This document shows, piece by piece, positions 15,638 through 25,088 of a stretch of 64,000 nt of DNA. Both the position numbers and the translations under genes were made by a program. The stretch covers positions 28,074 to 92,073 of the forward strand of contig NZ_RHOG01000007.1 of assembly GCF_003946405.1 (NCBI RefSeq), read 5' to 3'. Source of the stretch: Lacticaseibacillus yichunensis (GTDB lineage: Bacteria > Bacillota > Bacilli > Lactobacillales > Lactobacillaceae). Below the pieces are notes generated by a model. The model was not told the origin of the DNA and ran no database searches. It saw only the letters and a program-made list of their open reading frames with translations. Each line of letters starts with the position of its first letter. The stretch's first letter is position 1.

Positions 15638-17095
15638 TTAGAGTATCGGCGAGAGCAGGCGGGAAAAATCCTGCTTGAATCGCAACCAGCGTCCCTGTTG
15701 GGCGATGATCGCAGGCGTGAGTTCCAGGCTTTCCTTCAAGTCGGCTTCAAAGATCGTCTGCAGCTCTTTGGCAAGTCCTTCGTCGTATAAAAAGGCGTTG
15801 ACCTCAAAATTCAACTTGAAGCTGCGAATGTCAAAATTCGCCGAACCCACACTGGCATAGCGGCCATCGACCACCATCGTCTTGGCATGCAGGAAACCAT
15901 TTTGATAATGGTAGATCTTGACGCCTGATTCAACCAGGAGCCGGGCGTAATACTGACTCGCGCGGAAAATAAAGGGGTGGTCAGGCATGTCCGGGATCAT
16001 CACCCGCACATCCACGCCGGCCAGCGCCGCGGAGATCAGCGCATCCAGCATCGTGTCATCCGGAATGAGATAAGGCGTTTGGAGCCACACCGAATGCCGG
16101 GCCGCCGAGATCATTTTGGCATAGCCGAACTTGATCTGCTGGGCCATCGTGTCCGGGCCGCTGGCGACGATCTGCATCGGCAGGTGGCCGCGATCGGCGA
16201 GACGCTCGGGCTGGACGTTCTCGACTTGATACGGCACCATTTGATCATCCGGCACAGTGGCGTTCCAGTCCATTAGAAATTGAACTTTCAGCGCCAGCGC
16301 GGTGGCGCCGATGATGCGCAGGTGGGTATCGCGCCAATAACCAAACTTCTTGTCGCGGCCGACGTACTGGTCGCCGACGTTGAACCCGCCGATGAAGCCG
16401 ATCTTGTCATCGATCACCACGATCTTGCGGTGCAGGCGATAATTCAAGCGAAAATCCAAAAACAAATGACGCGAGGAAAAAAAGGTCTCCGCCTTGCCAC
16501 CCGCATCGGCGAGGGGCTGCCACCAGCGCGCCGAGGCGCCGAGGCTACCCCAGGCATCATAGAGGACCTTCACATCGACGCCTTCCTTGGCCTTAGCGAC
16601 CAGGTGGCGCTGGAGCTCGTTGCCCAGCTCATCATTATAAATGGTGTAATACTCGACGAAGACGTGATCTTTGGCCGCATCGATATCGGCGAACAGCTGG
16701 GCGAATTTTTCCTTGCCATCAGTGAAAATATGGACCTCGTCATTGGCCAACACAGGGGCCTGGTCGGTATTGAGCAGGAGGGTCGCCAATTCCTGGGCGC
16801 CAGGCGCGGTCGAATTTTCCGGCAACAGGCGGCCGTGGGCATTCTCCCGTTTTTGCAGGGCGACAAAGGCGTGGACCCCTTTGCGGTACTCGGCGCGGAT
16901 CTGTTCGAGTTTTTTGCTTGAAAGGCCGCGGCCGGCAAACAGGTAAATGCCAAACCCGATGACCGGCAAAAAGATCAACACAAGTAGCCACGCCCAGGTG
17001 GTCGGAATATCGCGGACCTCGCGCAGTACGGTGAAAATCGCGCCGATGGTGTTCAAGATGAGCAGGCCGATAATGACCCAACCGACGATCGACAT
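15638..17095 (-). CDS. cls: Cardiolipin synthase
   Basis: Membrane phospholipase-D-type enzyme that joins two phosphatidylglycerols into cardiolipin. The 485 residues begin with two membrane segments (residues 3-22 and 32-54), then show two HKD catalytic motifs: HRKIVVIDDKIGFIGG near residue 226 and HAKTMVVDGRYASVGSAN near residue 400. This is the typical ClsA-type layout. The ATG has AGGAGG upstream. It is divergent from the nitroreductase gene, sharing a 60-80 bp regulatory gap with a palindrome. Confidence 0.94.
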   Translation of the reverse strand: MSIVGWVIIGLLILNTIGAIFTVLREVRDIPTTWAWLLVLIFLPVIGFGIYLFAGRGLSSKKLEQIRAEYRKGVHAFVALQKRENAHGRLLPENSTAPGAQELATLLLNTDQAPVLANDEVHIFTDGKEKFAQLFADIDAAKDHVFVEYYTIYNDELGNELQRHLVAKAKEGVDVKVLYDAWGSLGASARWWQPLADAGGKAETFFSSRHLFLDFRLNYRLHRKIVVIDDKIGFIGGFNVGDQYVGRDKKFGYWRDTHLRIIGATALALKVQFLMDWNATVPDDQMVPYQVENVQPERLADRGHLPMQIVASGPDTMAQQIKFGYAKMISAARHSVWLQTPYLIPDDTMLDALISAALAGVDVRVMIPDMPDHPFIFRASQYYARLLVESGVKIYHYQNGFLHAKTMVVDGRYASVGSANFDIRSFKLNFEVNAFLYDEGLAKELQTIFEADLKESLELTPAIIAQQGRWLRFKQDFSRLLSPIL

Positions 17096-17117
17096 AAGAC
17101 GCCTCCTGAAAAAAGCC

Positions 17118-17146
17118 TTTACTTACTAATTATTAGTTGGTACGAT
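17118..17146 (+). promoter_or_regulatory. Nitroreductase promoter with operator-like palindrome in the spacer
   Basis: TTTACT (17118-17123), 17 bases, TACGAT (17141-17146). The spacer contains ACTAATTATTAGT (17125-17137), a perfect odd-centred dyad placed where a repressor would block polymerase. Confidence 0.6.
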
Positions 17147-17176
17147 GAAAGTACATTGATGATAAAGGTGGTTATC

Positions 17177-17782
17177 TTGTTGAATAATGATCTGTTGAAC
17201 CTGTTGAAGCAGCGCCGCTCGATCTACGCGCTGGGCAAAAACGTCAAACAGTCCAAGGAAGAATTGGTGGACTTGCTGGAAACAGTGATCGAAGAGACCC
17301 CAACGGCCTTCAATTCCCAAACGACCCGCGCCGTCTTCCTGTTTGGGGACAAGCACGACCAGTTGTGGGACATCGTGGTCAAACGGCTGAAGTCCGAAGT
17401 CCCAACGGAAGCGGCTTATGCCAAGACCCAAGAGAAGATCGCCAGCTTCAAGGCGGCTTACGGCACCATTTTGTACTTCACCGATACCGCAGTGGTCCAT
17501 CAGCTTGAACACGATTTCACGTTGTATGCTGATAATTTTGCCACTTGGGCGGAGCAAGCACAAGGTTCGGCGCAACTCAACGCCTGGGTGACGATGGCCA
17601 ACAACGGTATCGGCGCGTCCCTTCAGCATTACAATCCGATCATCGACGAATTGGTCGCGGATGCGTTCGACATTCCTGCCAACTGGACCCTGCGTGCGCA
17701 GATGCCATTTGGCTCGATCGAAGCGCCGGCCGGCAGCAAGGACTACATGGCCCGCGAAGATCGCTTCAAGGTCCTGGATTAA
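17177..17782 (+). CDS. Nitroreductase family protein (Frm2/HBN1-like)
   Basis: FMN-dependent oxidoreductase, probably acting in the cytosol on nitro compounds, quinones or lipid-derived stress signals. The N-terminal QRRSIYALGKN and the segment TAFNSQTTRAVFLFGDKHDQLWD are characteristic of the Frm2/HBN1-like branch. MANNGIGASLQHYNP and the C-terminal MPFGSIEAPAG complete the flavin fold. About 201 residues. The start is placed at TTG 17177 (or 17180), because AAAGGTGG (17164-17171) lies just upstream and the promoter's start point (about 17153) would leave earlier codons without a ribosome binding site. Confidence 0.85.
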   Translation: MLNNDLLNLLKQRRSIYALGKNVKQSKEELVDLLETVIEETPTAFNSQTTRAVFLFGDKHDQLWDIVVKRLKSEVPTEAAYAKTQEKIASFKAAYGTILYFTDTAVVHQLEHDFTLYADNFATWAEQAQGSAQLNAWVTMANNGIGASLQHYNPIIDELVADAFDIPANWTLRAQMPFGSIEAPAGSKDYMAREDRFKVLD

Positions 17783-17803
17783 CACATATTAGATAGAAAA
17801 GAA

Positions 17804-17836
17804 ATGTCGGTGCAGCGATGCGCTGGCATTTTTTTG
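17804..17836 (+). terminator. Terminator of the nitroreductase gene
   Basis: Imperfect GC-rich stem (ATGTCGGTGCAGC with GCGCTGGCAT) followed by a T run at 17829-17836. Confidence 0.65.
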
Positions 17837-17992
17837 TTGGCGAGGGCCGGTGCGGGACGCGTCGTGCGGTGACTGTGATCGCAAGGCCAACTTCTTTTTA
17901 CCAAAGTTGACCATTTGCCGCCTCGCTTTGAGCATATTATTTGGGCGTGGTGAGACAAGGGACTATGCTTAAATCAAAAGGAGTGTGATCAC

Positions 17993-18787
17993 ATGACAAG
18001 CCGAATTTTGATCAATGCAGTGTATGAGCCGATTCATGAGCTTAAGGTGGATGTCTATTTGCCAACAACACCGGTGAAGGCTGGCATCATCGACATTCAC
18101 GGCGGTGGGTGGTTTCGCGGCGATAAGCAAAAAGACGCGGATTGGGCGACGCGGCTGAACGATCTGGGCTATCTCGTGTTCGTGCCAAATTATCGCTATG
18201 CGCCCGCGGTCCATTACTCAACGCCGCTGACCGATGTCGAGACGCTGGTTGAATGGATCGGGGATCAATATGCGCTGCCAACCACGCAGCTGGCCGCAGT
18301 CGGCGGTTCGGCCGGGGGCAACATGGCCGTCGAGCTCGCGCTAAAATACGGGATGCCAGCCGTTTCCTTATCTGGCATCTTGGATATCGAGCAGTGGCTG
18401 GCGACACACAAAGACGTGGTGGCCAAGCAAGGCGACACGAGTCTGTTCAACGTCACGGCCAGCGCGTCAATCAACCAAAGTGGCAGCGATGATCAGTTCT
18501 ACAAATGGTTCGTGACGAATTATTTTGCCGAGCAATCTGTCGCCAATTACCACGCCGCCACCCCGAGCACCCGGGTGACGGCCGAAACGGGCCCGCTGTA
18601 TCTCGCGAACTCGCTAGCCGAATTTGTGCCGAGCAGTGGGGTCCTGCAGATGGCCGCCGCACTCACCGCCAATCAGGTGCCTTTTACGATGCGCCTGCTA
18701 GCAGGTCGCCGCCATGCAAAAGGGTATCTGGCCGATGTCGACGCGGATGTGGTCGCCTTCTTGCAGCGAAATCTGCCACCAGCGTAA
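17993..18787 (+). CDS. Alpha/beta hydrolase (esterase/lipase-like)
   Basis: Cytosolic hydrolase of the hormone-sensitive-lipase/acylaminoacyl-peptidase type, 264 residues. The oxyanion-hole motif HGGGWFRGD is near residue 37 and the nucleophile elbow GGSAGG near residue 103. The His of the triad is likely in RRHAKGYL near residue 240. The usual acid residue region reads NSLAEFVP, with Glu where Asp is common. No signal peptide. AAAGGAG precedes the ATG. The substrate is unknown. It stands alone, followed by a weak terminator and a family A array. Confidence 0.82.
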   Translation: MTSRILINAVYEPIHELKVDVYLPTTPVKAGIIDIHGGGWFRGDKQKDADWATRLNDLGYLVFVPNYRYAPAVHYSTPLTDVETLVEWIGDQYALPTTQLAAVGGSAGGNMAVELALKYGMPAVSLSGILDIEQWLATHKDVVAKQGDTSLFNVTASASINQSGSDDQFYKWFVTNYFAEQSVANYHAATPSTRVTAETGPLYLANSLAEFVPSSGVLQMAAALTANQVPFTMRLLAGRRHAKGYLADVDADVVAFLQRNLPPA

Positions 18788-18793
18788 TGGTCG

Positions 18794-18821
18794 GGGAAGC
18801 CGTCTTCTGGGCGGTTTTTTT
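18794..18821 (+). terminator. Weak terminator after the alpha/beta hydrolase gene
   Basis: GCCG/CGGT-type short stem (GGGAAGCCGTCTTCTGGGCGG) followed by seven to eight T residues. Confidence 0.5.
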
Positions 18822-18828
18822 GGTTACT

Positions 18829-19109
18829 TCGCTCAGACCTAAACGTTCGGCTTCACCCCCTATAGTCGGGTTCCGCCGAGCAGGTCTGGGTCAGATAGTC
18901 GTCCCAGTCGTTCGATGGCAAAATACGCCATCAACCGCCCAGGCCGAACTATCTGCTCAGACCTAAACGCTCGGCTTCACACCCTACAGTCGGGTTCCGG
19001 TCCGCATGGTGGGGACATCTAGGCAACTCAAGCATTTGACGGCAAAGGACGCCATCAATTGCTTGAGCCGGCCTAGCTGCCCCACCATCCCGCGTACCGC
19101 CACACCCTA
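18829..19109. repeat. Family A palindromic array, two units plus orphan half unit
   Basis: This occupies the convergent gap between the hydrolase and rnhA. Unit 1 (18875-18975, 101 bp) has outer arms GCCGAGC/GCTCGGC, then CAGGTCTG/CAGACCT, AGATAGT/ACTATCT and GATGGC/GCCATC. Unit 2 (18998-19099, 102 bp) has outer arms CGGTCCGC/GCGTACCG, then ATGGTGGGG/CCCCACCAT, CTAGGC/GGCCTAG, CTCAAGCA/TGCTTGAG and TTGACGGC/GCCATCAA. The period is 123 bp. The linker end CACCCTA supplies the TAG stop codon of rnhA. Confidence 0.88.
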
Positions 19110-19484
19110 TGCTTCGCGCAGTCCCTGTTGCGCTAACCCATGCGCGCTGTTTTCTTTATCCGGCACCCACTGGGCAAAAACGGTGAAGGGGGCCATCGCG
19201 TCGAGCAGGCGGGCGATTTCCGCCCCGTAATGTTTTGCGTAAGCTTTGTTGATGGCGTCGATGACGATCTTTGAATCGCTATAATAGGAAACAAGACCAC
19301 TGAGCCCGGCGGCGGTGAGGGCAGAAAAACCCGCGATTGCCGCCTCAAACTCGGCCTGGTGGTTCGACATTTCGGGCAGTGCGCGGTGTTGCTGGCGCTG
19401 GTTGCCATCTGTCAGGATCAAAATGCCGATTCCGCTCGGTCCGGGGTTGCCCTTTGTCGCTGCATCTGTGTATAGTTTAATCAT
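19107..19484 (-). CDS. rnhA: Ribonuclease HI family protein
   Basis: Endoribonuclease-fold protein predicted to cleave RNA in RNA/DNA hybrids. It starts at ATG 19484, behind TAGGAGA, and has 125 residues, a compact RNase H domain. KLYTDAATKGNPGPSG carries the first catalytic Asp, AEFEAAIAGF the Glu and YYSDSKIVI the second Asp. The usual fourth Asp (NxxAD) reads NSAHGLA here, the AH variant seen in the RVT_3-type branch. The stop codon is embedded in the end of a family A repeat. It is divergent from the EbsA-like gene with only 24 bp between start codons. Confidence 0.85.
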   Translation of the reverse strand: MIKLYTDAATKGNPGPSGIGILILTDGNQRQQHRALPEMSNHQAEFEAAIAGFSALTAAGLSGLVSYYSDSKIVIDAINKAYAKHYGAEIARLLDAMAPFTVFAQWVPDKENSAHGLAQQGLREA

Positions 19485-19508
19485 TCTATCTCCTAAGGAA
19501 GTGTGCGT

Positions 19509-19928
19509 GTGGCTGAAACAAGACGCCGGTTTTTCGTCCAGCCCGGTTGGGTCGATTTTATCATTTTTTGGGGGCTGATCACCGCCGGACTTTGTCTTTC
19601 CGTGATCTTGCAAATGGAGCTCGTCGGTTATGGCTGGCCCTCCCCAGTTTTCATCGGCTTGTTGGTCCTGGTGATTGCCTTGGCGCTGGTCCAGATCTTG
19701 CGCACCCGCCTGGTGATCGAGCCTGGGCGCGTGGTGATCGACCACCTGCTGCCGAGCAGTCGCACCATCATTGCGCCGACTGACGCCACGCTGACCGTCC
19801 GCGGCCACCAACTGACGCTTGTCGCCAAGTCCTGTGGCACGGTGCGGTTGGTCTATCTGAAAGATCCGGCGCCGCTTGCCGCTGCCTTAGAAGCTGTCGG
19901 GGTCACTGTCAAAATGGAAAAGGGGTAA
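19509..19928 (+). CDS. EbsA-like small membrane protein
   Basis: A 139-residue protein starting at GTG 19509 (AAGGAAG at 19496-19502). Two hydrophobic segments (about residues 14-34 and 43-63) are followed by a soluble beta-rich domain ([31 protein letters not shown]). This layout and the opening RRFFVQPGW fit the EbsA family, described as affecting cell-surface or pore-forming functions in lactic acid bacteria. The family call is tentative. It is followed 5 bp later by fhs, so probably co-transcribed. Confidence 0.55.
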   Translation: MAETRRRFFVQPGWVDFIIFWGLITAGLCLSVILQMELVGYGWPSPVFIGLLVLVIALALVQILRTRLVIEPGRVVIDHLLPSSRTIIAPTDATLTVRGHQLTLVAKSCGTVRLVYLKDPAPLAAALEAVGVTVKMEKG

Positions 19929-19933
19929 CCAGG

Positions 19934-21607
19934 TTGTCAGATATTGAGATCGCACAACAAAATGAAGCAGAAGAAATGCAGCCGATCGTGAAAGTCGCCG
20001 CAACGGTTGGTTTGTCCGAGGATGATCTAGAGCTATACGGCAAGGCGAAGGCCAAGCTCAGCCTGCCGACACTCAAACGCCTGCAGAATCATCCGCAGGG
20101 CAAATTGGTGTTGGTCACGTCGATCAACCCAACGCCTGCCGGTGAAGGCAAATCCACGGTCACCATCGGCCTTGGGGATGCGCTTCGCCTGCGCGGGCAA
20201 AATGCGGTGATCGCGCTGCGCGAACCCTCGCTTGGCCCAGTGATGGGGATGAAAGGTGGGGCGACCGGGGGCGGTTATGCCCAAGTTGTGCCGATGGAAG
20301 ACATCAACCTGCATTTCACCGGGGACATGCACGCGCTGACCACCGCCGTCGATACGCTGGCGGCCCTGATCGACAACCATCTCCAGCAAGGCAACGCCCT
20401 CAACCTGGATCCGCGGCGCATCACTTGGCGGCGGGTCCTAGACATCAATGACCGTTCGCTGCGCCATGTGGTTCTCGGTTTGGGCGGCGCCACCTCTGGC
20501 ACCCCGCGTGAAAGCGAATTTGATATCACCGTTGCCAGCGAGCTGATGGCTGTTTTGTGCCTCGCCAGCGACCTGGCAGATCTCAAAGCACGCATCGCTA
20601 AGATTGTGATCGGCTACACCTATGACCGCCAGCCCGTCACGGTCGGCGATCTGCAGGTCACCGGGGCGATCGCGATGCTGCTAAAAGACGCGATCAAGCC
20701 GAACCTCGTGCAGACGCTGGCCCACACGCCGACGCTCATTCATGGCGGCCCATTTGCCAACATTGCACATGGCTGTAATTCCGTCATCGCCACCCGGGCG
20801 GCCCTGGCGCTGGGCGACATCGCCATCACCGAGGCGGGATTTGGCGCGGATCTCGGCGGTGAAAAATTCATGGACATCAAGACCCCGGTATTGGGCAAAC
20901 ACCCAGACGCCGTGGTGATCGTCGCGACCGTGCGCGCGCTGAAATACAATGGCGGCGTGAAGCTGGCCGACCTGACCGCGGAAAATCGGGCGGCGCTGGC
21001 CACCGGGTTTGCCAACCTGAAGCGCCACATCGCAAATATGAAACGTTACGGCGTGCCAGTGGTGGTCGCGATCAATGCCTTCACCTCCGACACCGAGGCG
21101 GAGCTGTCAGACCTCAAACAACTGTGCGAAGCGAGCGGGGCAACGGCCGTCGAAGCCGATGTTTGGGCACGCGGCGGGGAAGGCGGCCTCGCGCTGGCCG
21201 ATGCCGTCACCGCGGCCCTGAACCAGCCGGCTGACTTCACCCCATTATATGACCCAGCGGCTTCGGTCAAGGATAAGATCGCAACGATCGTGACCCAGAT
21301 CTATGGGGGCGGCGAGGTCGTGTACGACCACAAGGCAGACCTTGCACTGCGCACCATTGCCAAAAACGGCTGGGCGAACTTGCCGATCTGCATGGCCAAG
21401 ACCCAGTATTCACTGTCTGATGATCCCAAGAAACTCGGCGCGCCCACCGGTTTTGCGATTCACGTGCGCGACATCGTGCCACGGCTGGGCGCCGGCTTTT
21501 TGGTCGTGATGACAGGGGATGTCCTGACAATGCCGGGCTTGCCGAAGCATCCCGCGGCCCTGGATATGGATGTGTCCGCAGACGGCGTGATCTCGGGACT
21601 GTTTTAA
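19934..21607 (+). CDS. fhs: Formate-tetrahydrofolate ligase
   Basis: Cytosolic enzyme joining formate to tetrahydrofolate with ATP, feeding one-carbon units into purine synthesis. The 557 residues match the family, with the P-loop [18 protein letters not shown] near residue 65, [18 protein letters not shown] and the C-terminal [14 protein letters not shown]. It starts at TTG 19934, with an AAAAGGGG ribosome binding site. The formate it uses would come from the pyruvate formate-lyase encoded at 49.7 kb in this window. A family B palindrome follows immediately. Confidence 0.96.
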   Translation: MSDIEIAQQNEAEEMQPIVKVAATVGLSEDDLELYGKAKAKLSLPTLKRLQNHPQGKLVLVTSINPTPAGEGKSTVTIGLGDALRLRGQNAVIALREPSLGPVMGMKGGATGGGYAQVVPMEDINLHFTGDMHALTTAVDTLAALIDNHLQQGNALNLDPRRITWRRVLDINDRSLRHVVLGLGGATSGTPRESEFDITVASELMAVLCLASDLADLKARIAKIVIGYTYDRQPVTVGDLQVTGAIAMLLKDAIKPNLVQTLAHTPTLIHGGPFANIAHGCNSVIATRAALALGDIAITEAGFGADLGGEKFMDIKTPVLGKHPDAVVIVATVRALKYNGGVKLADLTAENRAALATGFANLKRHIANMKRYGVPVVVAINAFTSDTEAELSDLKQLCEASGATAVEADVWARGGEGGLALADAVTAALNQPADFTPLYDPAASVKDKIATIVTQIYGGGEVVYDHKADLALRTIAKNGWANLPICMAKTQYSLSDDPKKLGAPTGFAIHVRDIVPRLGAGFLVVMTGDVLTMPGLPKHPAALDMDVSADGVISGLF

Positions 21608-21674
21608 CGAAGTGGGTCAAATGCTGGGTTTGGGTTCGCCAGCTAAGCGCCAGGTCCGTATTTGACCCACTTCG
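21608..21674. repeat. Family B palindromic element, copy 2
   Basis: Perfect 15-bp arms CGAAGTGGGTCAAAT/ATTTGACCCACTTCG (21608-21622, 21660-21674) enclose GCTGG/CCAGC and the 14-mer AAGCGCCAGGTCCG (21645-21658), shared with copy 1. It begins on the base after the fhs stop codon and ends 17 bp before the lspA start. Confidence 0.85.
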
Positions 21675-21691
21675 ACTTTTGGAGGAAAATT

Positions 21692-22153
21692 GTGCTCATT
21701 TATCTTATCTTAGCGGTGGTCCTGATCGCCGCCGACCAGCTCATCAAAGCCTGGGTGGTCGCCCACATCGCACTCGGCGCGACTCAGCCATTTATTCCAG
21801 GCATCTTGAGTCTGACTCACATTCACAACAACGGCGCCGCGTTTTCCATTTTGGAAGGCAAACAGTGGTTCTTTTACATCATCACCGTGGTGGCCCTAGT
21901 GGTCGTGGCGGCGCTGTGGCGTGATTCAAAAGGCGCACCTTGGTATCGCCTGGGGCTGACCTTGATCTTTGCCGGGGCGATCGGTAACTTCATCGATCGC
22001 GTCCGGCTCAAATATGTGGTCGACATGTTCCAATTCGACTTCATGAATTTTGCCATCTCAAACTTTGCGGATTGGTGCCTGACCGTGGGCGTGGTGATCG
22101 TCGTGATCTACCTCCTGTTTTTTGACAAGGGGGACTCGAAACGGAAACGCTGA
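21692..22153 (+). CDS. lspA: Lipoprotein signal peptidase
   Basis: Membrane aspartyl protease that removes signal peptides from prolipoproteins. The start GTG 21692 follows GGAGG (21680-21684), giving 153 residues with four membrane segments. Catalytic motifs are GNFIDRVRLKYVVDMF and NFADWCLTVGV, each with the conserved Asp. NNGAAFSI is also typical. The lipoprotein at 42637 would be a substrate. It overlaps rluD by four bases if rluD uses the CTG start, a common lspA-rluD arrangement in Firmicutes. Confidence 0.95.
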   Translation: MLIYLILAVVLIAADQLIKAWVVAHIALGATQPFIPGILSLTHIHNNGAAFSILEGKQWFFYIITVVALVVVAALWRDSKGAPWYRLGLTLIFAGAIGNFIDRVRLKYVVDMFQFDFMNFAISNFADWCLTVGVVIVVIYLLFFDKGDSKRKR

Positions 22154-23064
22154 CGTTCACCATCCAGGCAGAAAGCGGGCGGCTCGATAAGGTGATCGCC
22201 GACCATGAGCCGGATATCACGCGCTCTCAGGCGCAAAAGTGGCTGGAGGCTGGCCACGTGCTGGTGAACGGCCAGGCGCAAGCGCCGAAATACAAGGTGC
22301 ATGCCGGCGATGTGGTGGCCATCACGCCGCCTGAGCCGACGCCGCTTGAAGCCGTGCCGCAAGACATTCCGCTGGACATTGTCTACGAGGACGACCAGGT
22401 GATCGTCCTCAACAAGCCCCAGGGCATGGTGGTCCATCCAGCCCCGGGGCATCCCGATGGCACCTTGGTCAACGGCCTGCTTTTTCACGTGGATCTGTCC
22501 GCCATCAATGACGTGATTCGCCCGGGTATCGTGCACCGTATCGACAAAGATACCAGTGGCTTGTTGATGGTGGCCAAGACCCCGCTGGCCCAGCAGAGCC
22601 TGTCCGCCCAACTCAAGGCGAAGACCACCGACCGAGAATATCTGGCGATCGTGCATGGCACCTTCAAGGAAACGGAAGGGCGCATCGATAAGCCGCTGGG
22701 CCGCGACCCCAAGGACCGTAAACGCCAGGCGGTGGTCGCAAATGGGCGGCATGCTGTCACGCATTTTCACGTGCTCGAGCAATTCGCGCATTACGCGCTG
22801 GTGCGCTGCCGCCTGGAAACAGGCCGCACCCACCAGATCCGTGTCCACATGGCGTCGATCGGGCACCCGCTGGCCGGCGACCCATTATACGGGCCGAAAC
22901 GCACACTGCCGGGCAACGGCCAGTTCCTGCATGCCGCGACGTTGGGCTTCACCCAGCCCGCGACAGGCGAGCGTCTCGAATTTTCCGTCGAACCGCCTGC
23001 GCTTTTTCAAAAAACCTTGGCGGATCTTGAAGCGGGGATTGACAAGACTCGACTGGTCCGCTAA
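22150..23064 (+). CDS. rluD: RluD-family rRNA pseudouridine synthase, unusual start
   Basis: Predicted 23S rRNA pseudouridine synthase. The S4 RNA-binding domain (RLDKVIADHEPDITRSQAQK) opens the protein and the catalytic Asp lies in HRIDKDTSGLL. The S4 domain begins upstream of the first ATG/GTG/TTG in frame (GTG 22192), and no such codon exists back to the preceding in-frame stop. I therefore place the start at CTG 22150, which overlaps the lspA TGA as CTGA. An ACG at 22141 is better spaced from AAGGGGG (22127-22133). GTG 22192 would delete half of the first S4 helix. Length with CTG is 304 residues. Confidence 0.85.
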   Translation: MTFTIQAESGRLDKVIADHEPDITRSQAQKWLEAGHVLVNGQAQAPKYKVHAGDVVAITPPEPTPLEAVPQDIPLDIVYEDDQVIVLNKPQGMVVHPAPGHPDGTLVNGLLFHVDLSAINDVIRPGIVHRIDKDTSGLLMVAKTPLAQQSLSAQLKAKTTDREYLAIVHGTFKETEGRIDKPLGRDPKDRKRQAVVANGRHAVTHFHVLEQFAHYALVRCRLETGRTHQIRVHMASIGHPLAGDPLYGPKRTLPGNGQFLHAATLGFTQPATGERLEFSVEPPALFQKTLADLEAGIDKTRLVR

Positions 23065-23067
23065 AAT
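23039..23067 (+). promoter_or_regulatory. Promoter of the pyr operon
   Basis: TTGACA (23039-23044), 17 bases, TAAAAT (23062-23067). The -10 overlaps the rluD stop codon, so the promoter is embedded in the end of rluD. Confidence 0.75.
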
Positions 23068-23095
23068 TCAGATTAATGTATAGCACCTTTAACTA

Positions 23096-23779
<684 letters not shown>

Positions 23780-23780
23780 A

Positions 23781-25088
23781 ATGGCTTATCACAATGATGA
23801 CGCAGTTCTGGACATCCACGACCGCCCGGGCTTCGGCCAGTGGGTGGGGCTTTCCATTCAGCATCTGTTCGCCATGTTCGGCTCGACTGTCCTAGTGCCA
23901 ATCTTGGTCGGCCTGGACCCAAGCATCGCGCTGTTTTCAAGCGGTGTCGGCACGCTGATCTACATTCTGATCACCCGCGGGAAGATCCCGGCCTACATGG
24001 GCTCGAGCTTTTCCTTCATCGTGGTCATGACGTCCTTGATGAAAACAGCGGGTTACCCGGCCATCGCACAGGGGACCGTCGCAGTCGGCCTGGTTTATCT
24101 GATCGTCGCCTTGATCGTCAACTTCGCTGGCTCGGCCTGGATCGATAAGGCGCTGCCGCCGATCGTTGTCGGCCCGATCGTGATGGTCATCGGCCTGTCG
24201 CTGGCCGGTACCGCGGCCACAGATGCGACCATGCGCGCCGTCTCTGCGACCAAGTCCGTTTACGACATCAAATACTTCATCGTCGCGATGGTCACCTTGG
24301 CTGCAACGATCATCTACAACATGTATTTGAAAAAATTCATCAGCCTCCTGCCAATTTTGCTGGGACTGATCACGGGTTACATCGTTGCCATTTTTGCCGG
24401 CATCGTGGACTTCACCCCGGTGGTCAAGGCCGCCTGGTTCTCGCTGCCAAACTTCCAGATTCCATTCCTCACGTACCAACCGAAATTATACTTAGGCGCG
24501 ATCTTGTCCATGGCGCCGATCGCGTTTGTCACCATGACCGAACATATGGGCCACATCATGGTCCTCAATGAAATGACGCACCGCAACTTCTTCAAGGATC
24601 CCGGCCTGAACCACACCCTGGCAGGGGACGGTACCGCCTCGATCATCGCCGGCTTTGTCGGTGGCCCGCCAGTCACGTCTTACGGTGAAAACATCGGCGT
24701 GATGGCCATGACCAAGGTCCACTCCGTTTACGTCCTGGGTGGCGCCGCGTTCTTCGCCATTCTGTTCGCCTTCATCGGCAAGCTTTCCGCCTTGATCCAC
24801 ACCATTCCAAGTCCCGTTATCGGCGGCATTTCCTTCCTTCTGTTTGGGGTCATTGCCTCAAACGGCTTGAAGGTCCTGATCGATAACAAAGTGGACTTCA
24901 ATAAGAAGCGCAACCTGATGATTGGCTCGACGATCTTAGTCATCGGCATCGGCAATGCCCAGCTCCAAGTGGCCGGCATGACCTTTTCCGGCCTGGCGAT
25001 CGCCACAGTCATCGGCATCTTGATGAACTTCATTCTGCCGCAAAACGCAGCCAACGAGGAGGCGCCGGTCGATGCCAAACACAATTGA
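23781..25088 (+). CDS. pyrP: Uracil permease
   Basis: Membrane transporter of the NCS2 nucleobase:cation symporter family that imports uracil. It starts at ATG 23781, with GGAGG in the end of pyrR, and has 435 residues with about 12-14 hydrophobic segments. The [20 protein letters not shown] opening, the substrate-site segment with [13 protein letters not shown] and the [20 protein letters not shown] signature are visible. It lies between pyrR and pyrB, as in several Firmicutes pyr operons, so uptake and synthesis are under one attenuator. Confidence 0.94.
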   Translation: MAYHNDDAVLDIHDRPGFGQWVGLSIQHLFAMFGSTVLVPILVGLDPSIALFSSGVGTLIYILITRGKIPAYMGSSFSFIVVMTSLMKTAGYPAIAQGTVAVGLVYLIVALIVNFAGSAWIDKALPPIVVGPIVMVIGLSLAGTAATDATMRAVSATKSVYDIKYFIVAMVTLAATIIYNMYLKKFISLLPILLGLITGYIVAIFAGIVDFTPVVKAAWFSLPNFQIPFLTYQPKLYLGAILSMAPIAFVTMTEHMGHIMVLNEMTHRNFFKDPGLNHTLAGDGTASIIAGFVGGPPVTSYGENIGVMAMTKVHSVYVLGGAAFFAILFAFIGKLSALIHTIPSPVIGGISFLLFGVIASNGLKVLIDNKVDFNKKRNLMIGSTILVIGIGNAQLQVAGMTFSGLAIATVIGILMNFILPQNAANEEAPVDAKHN

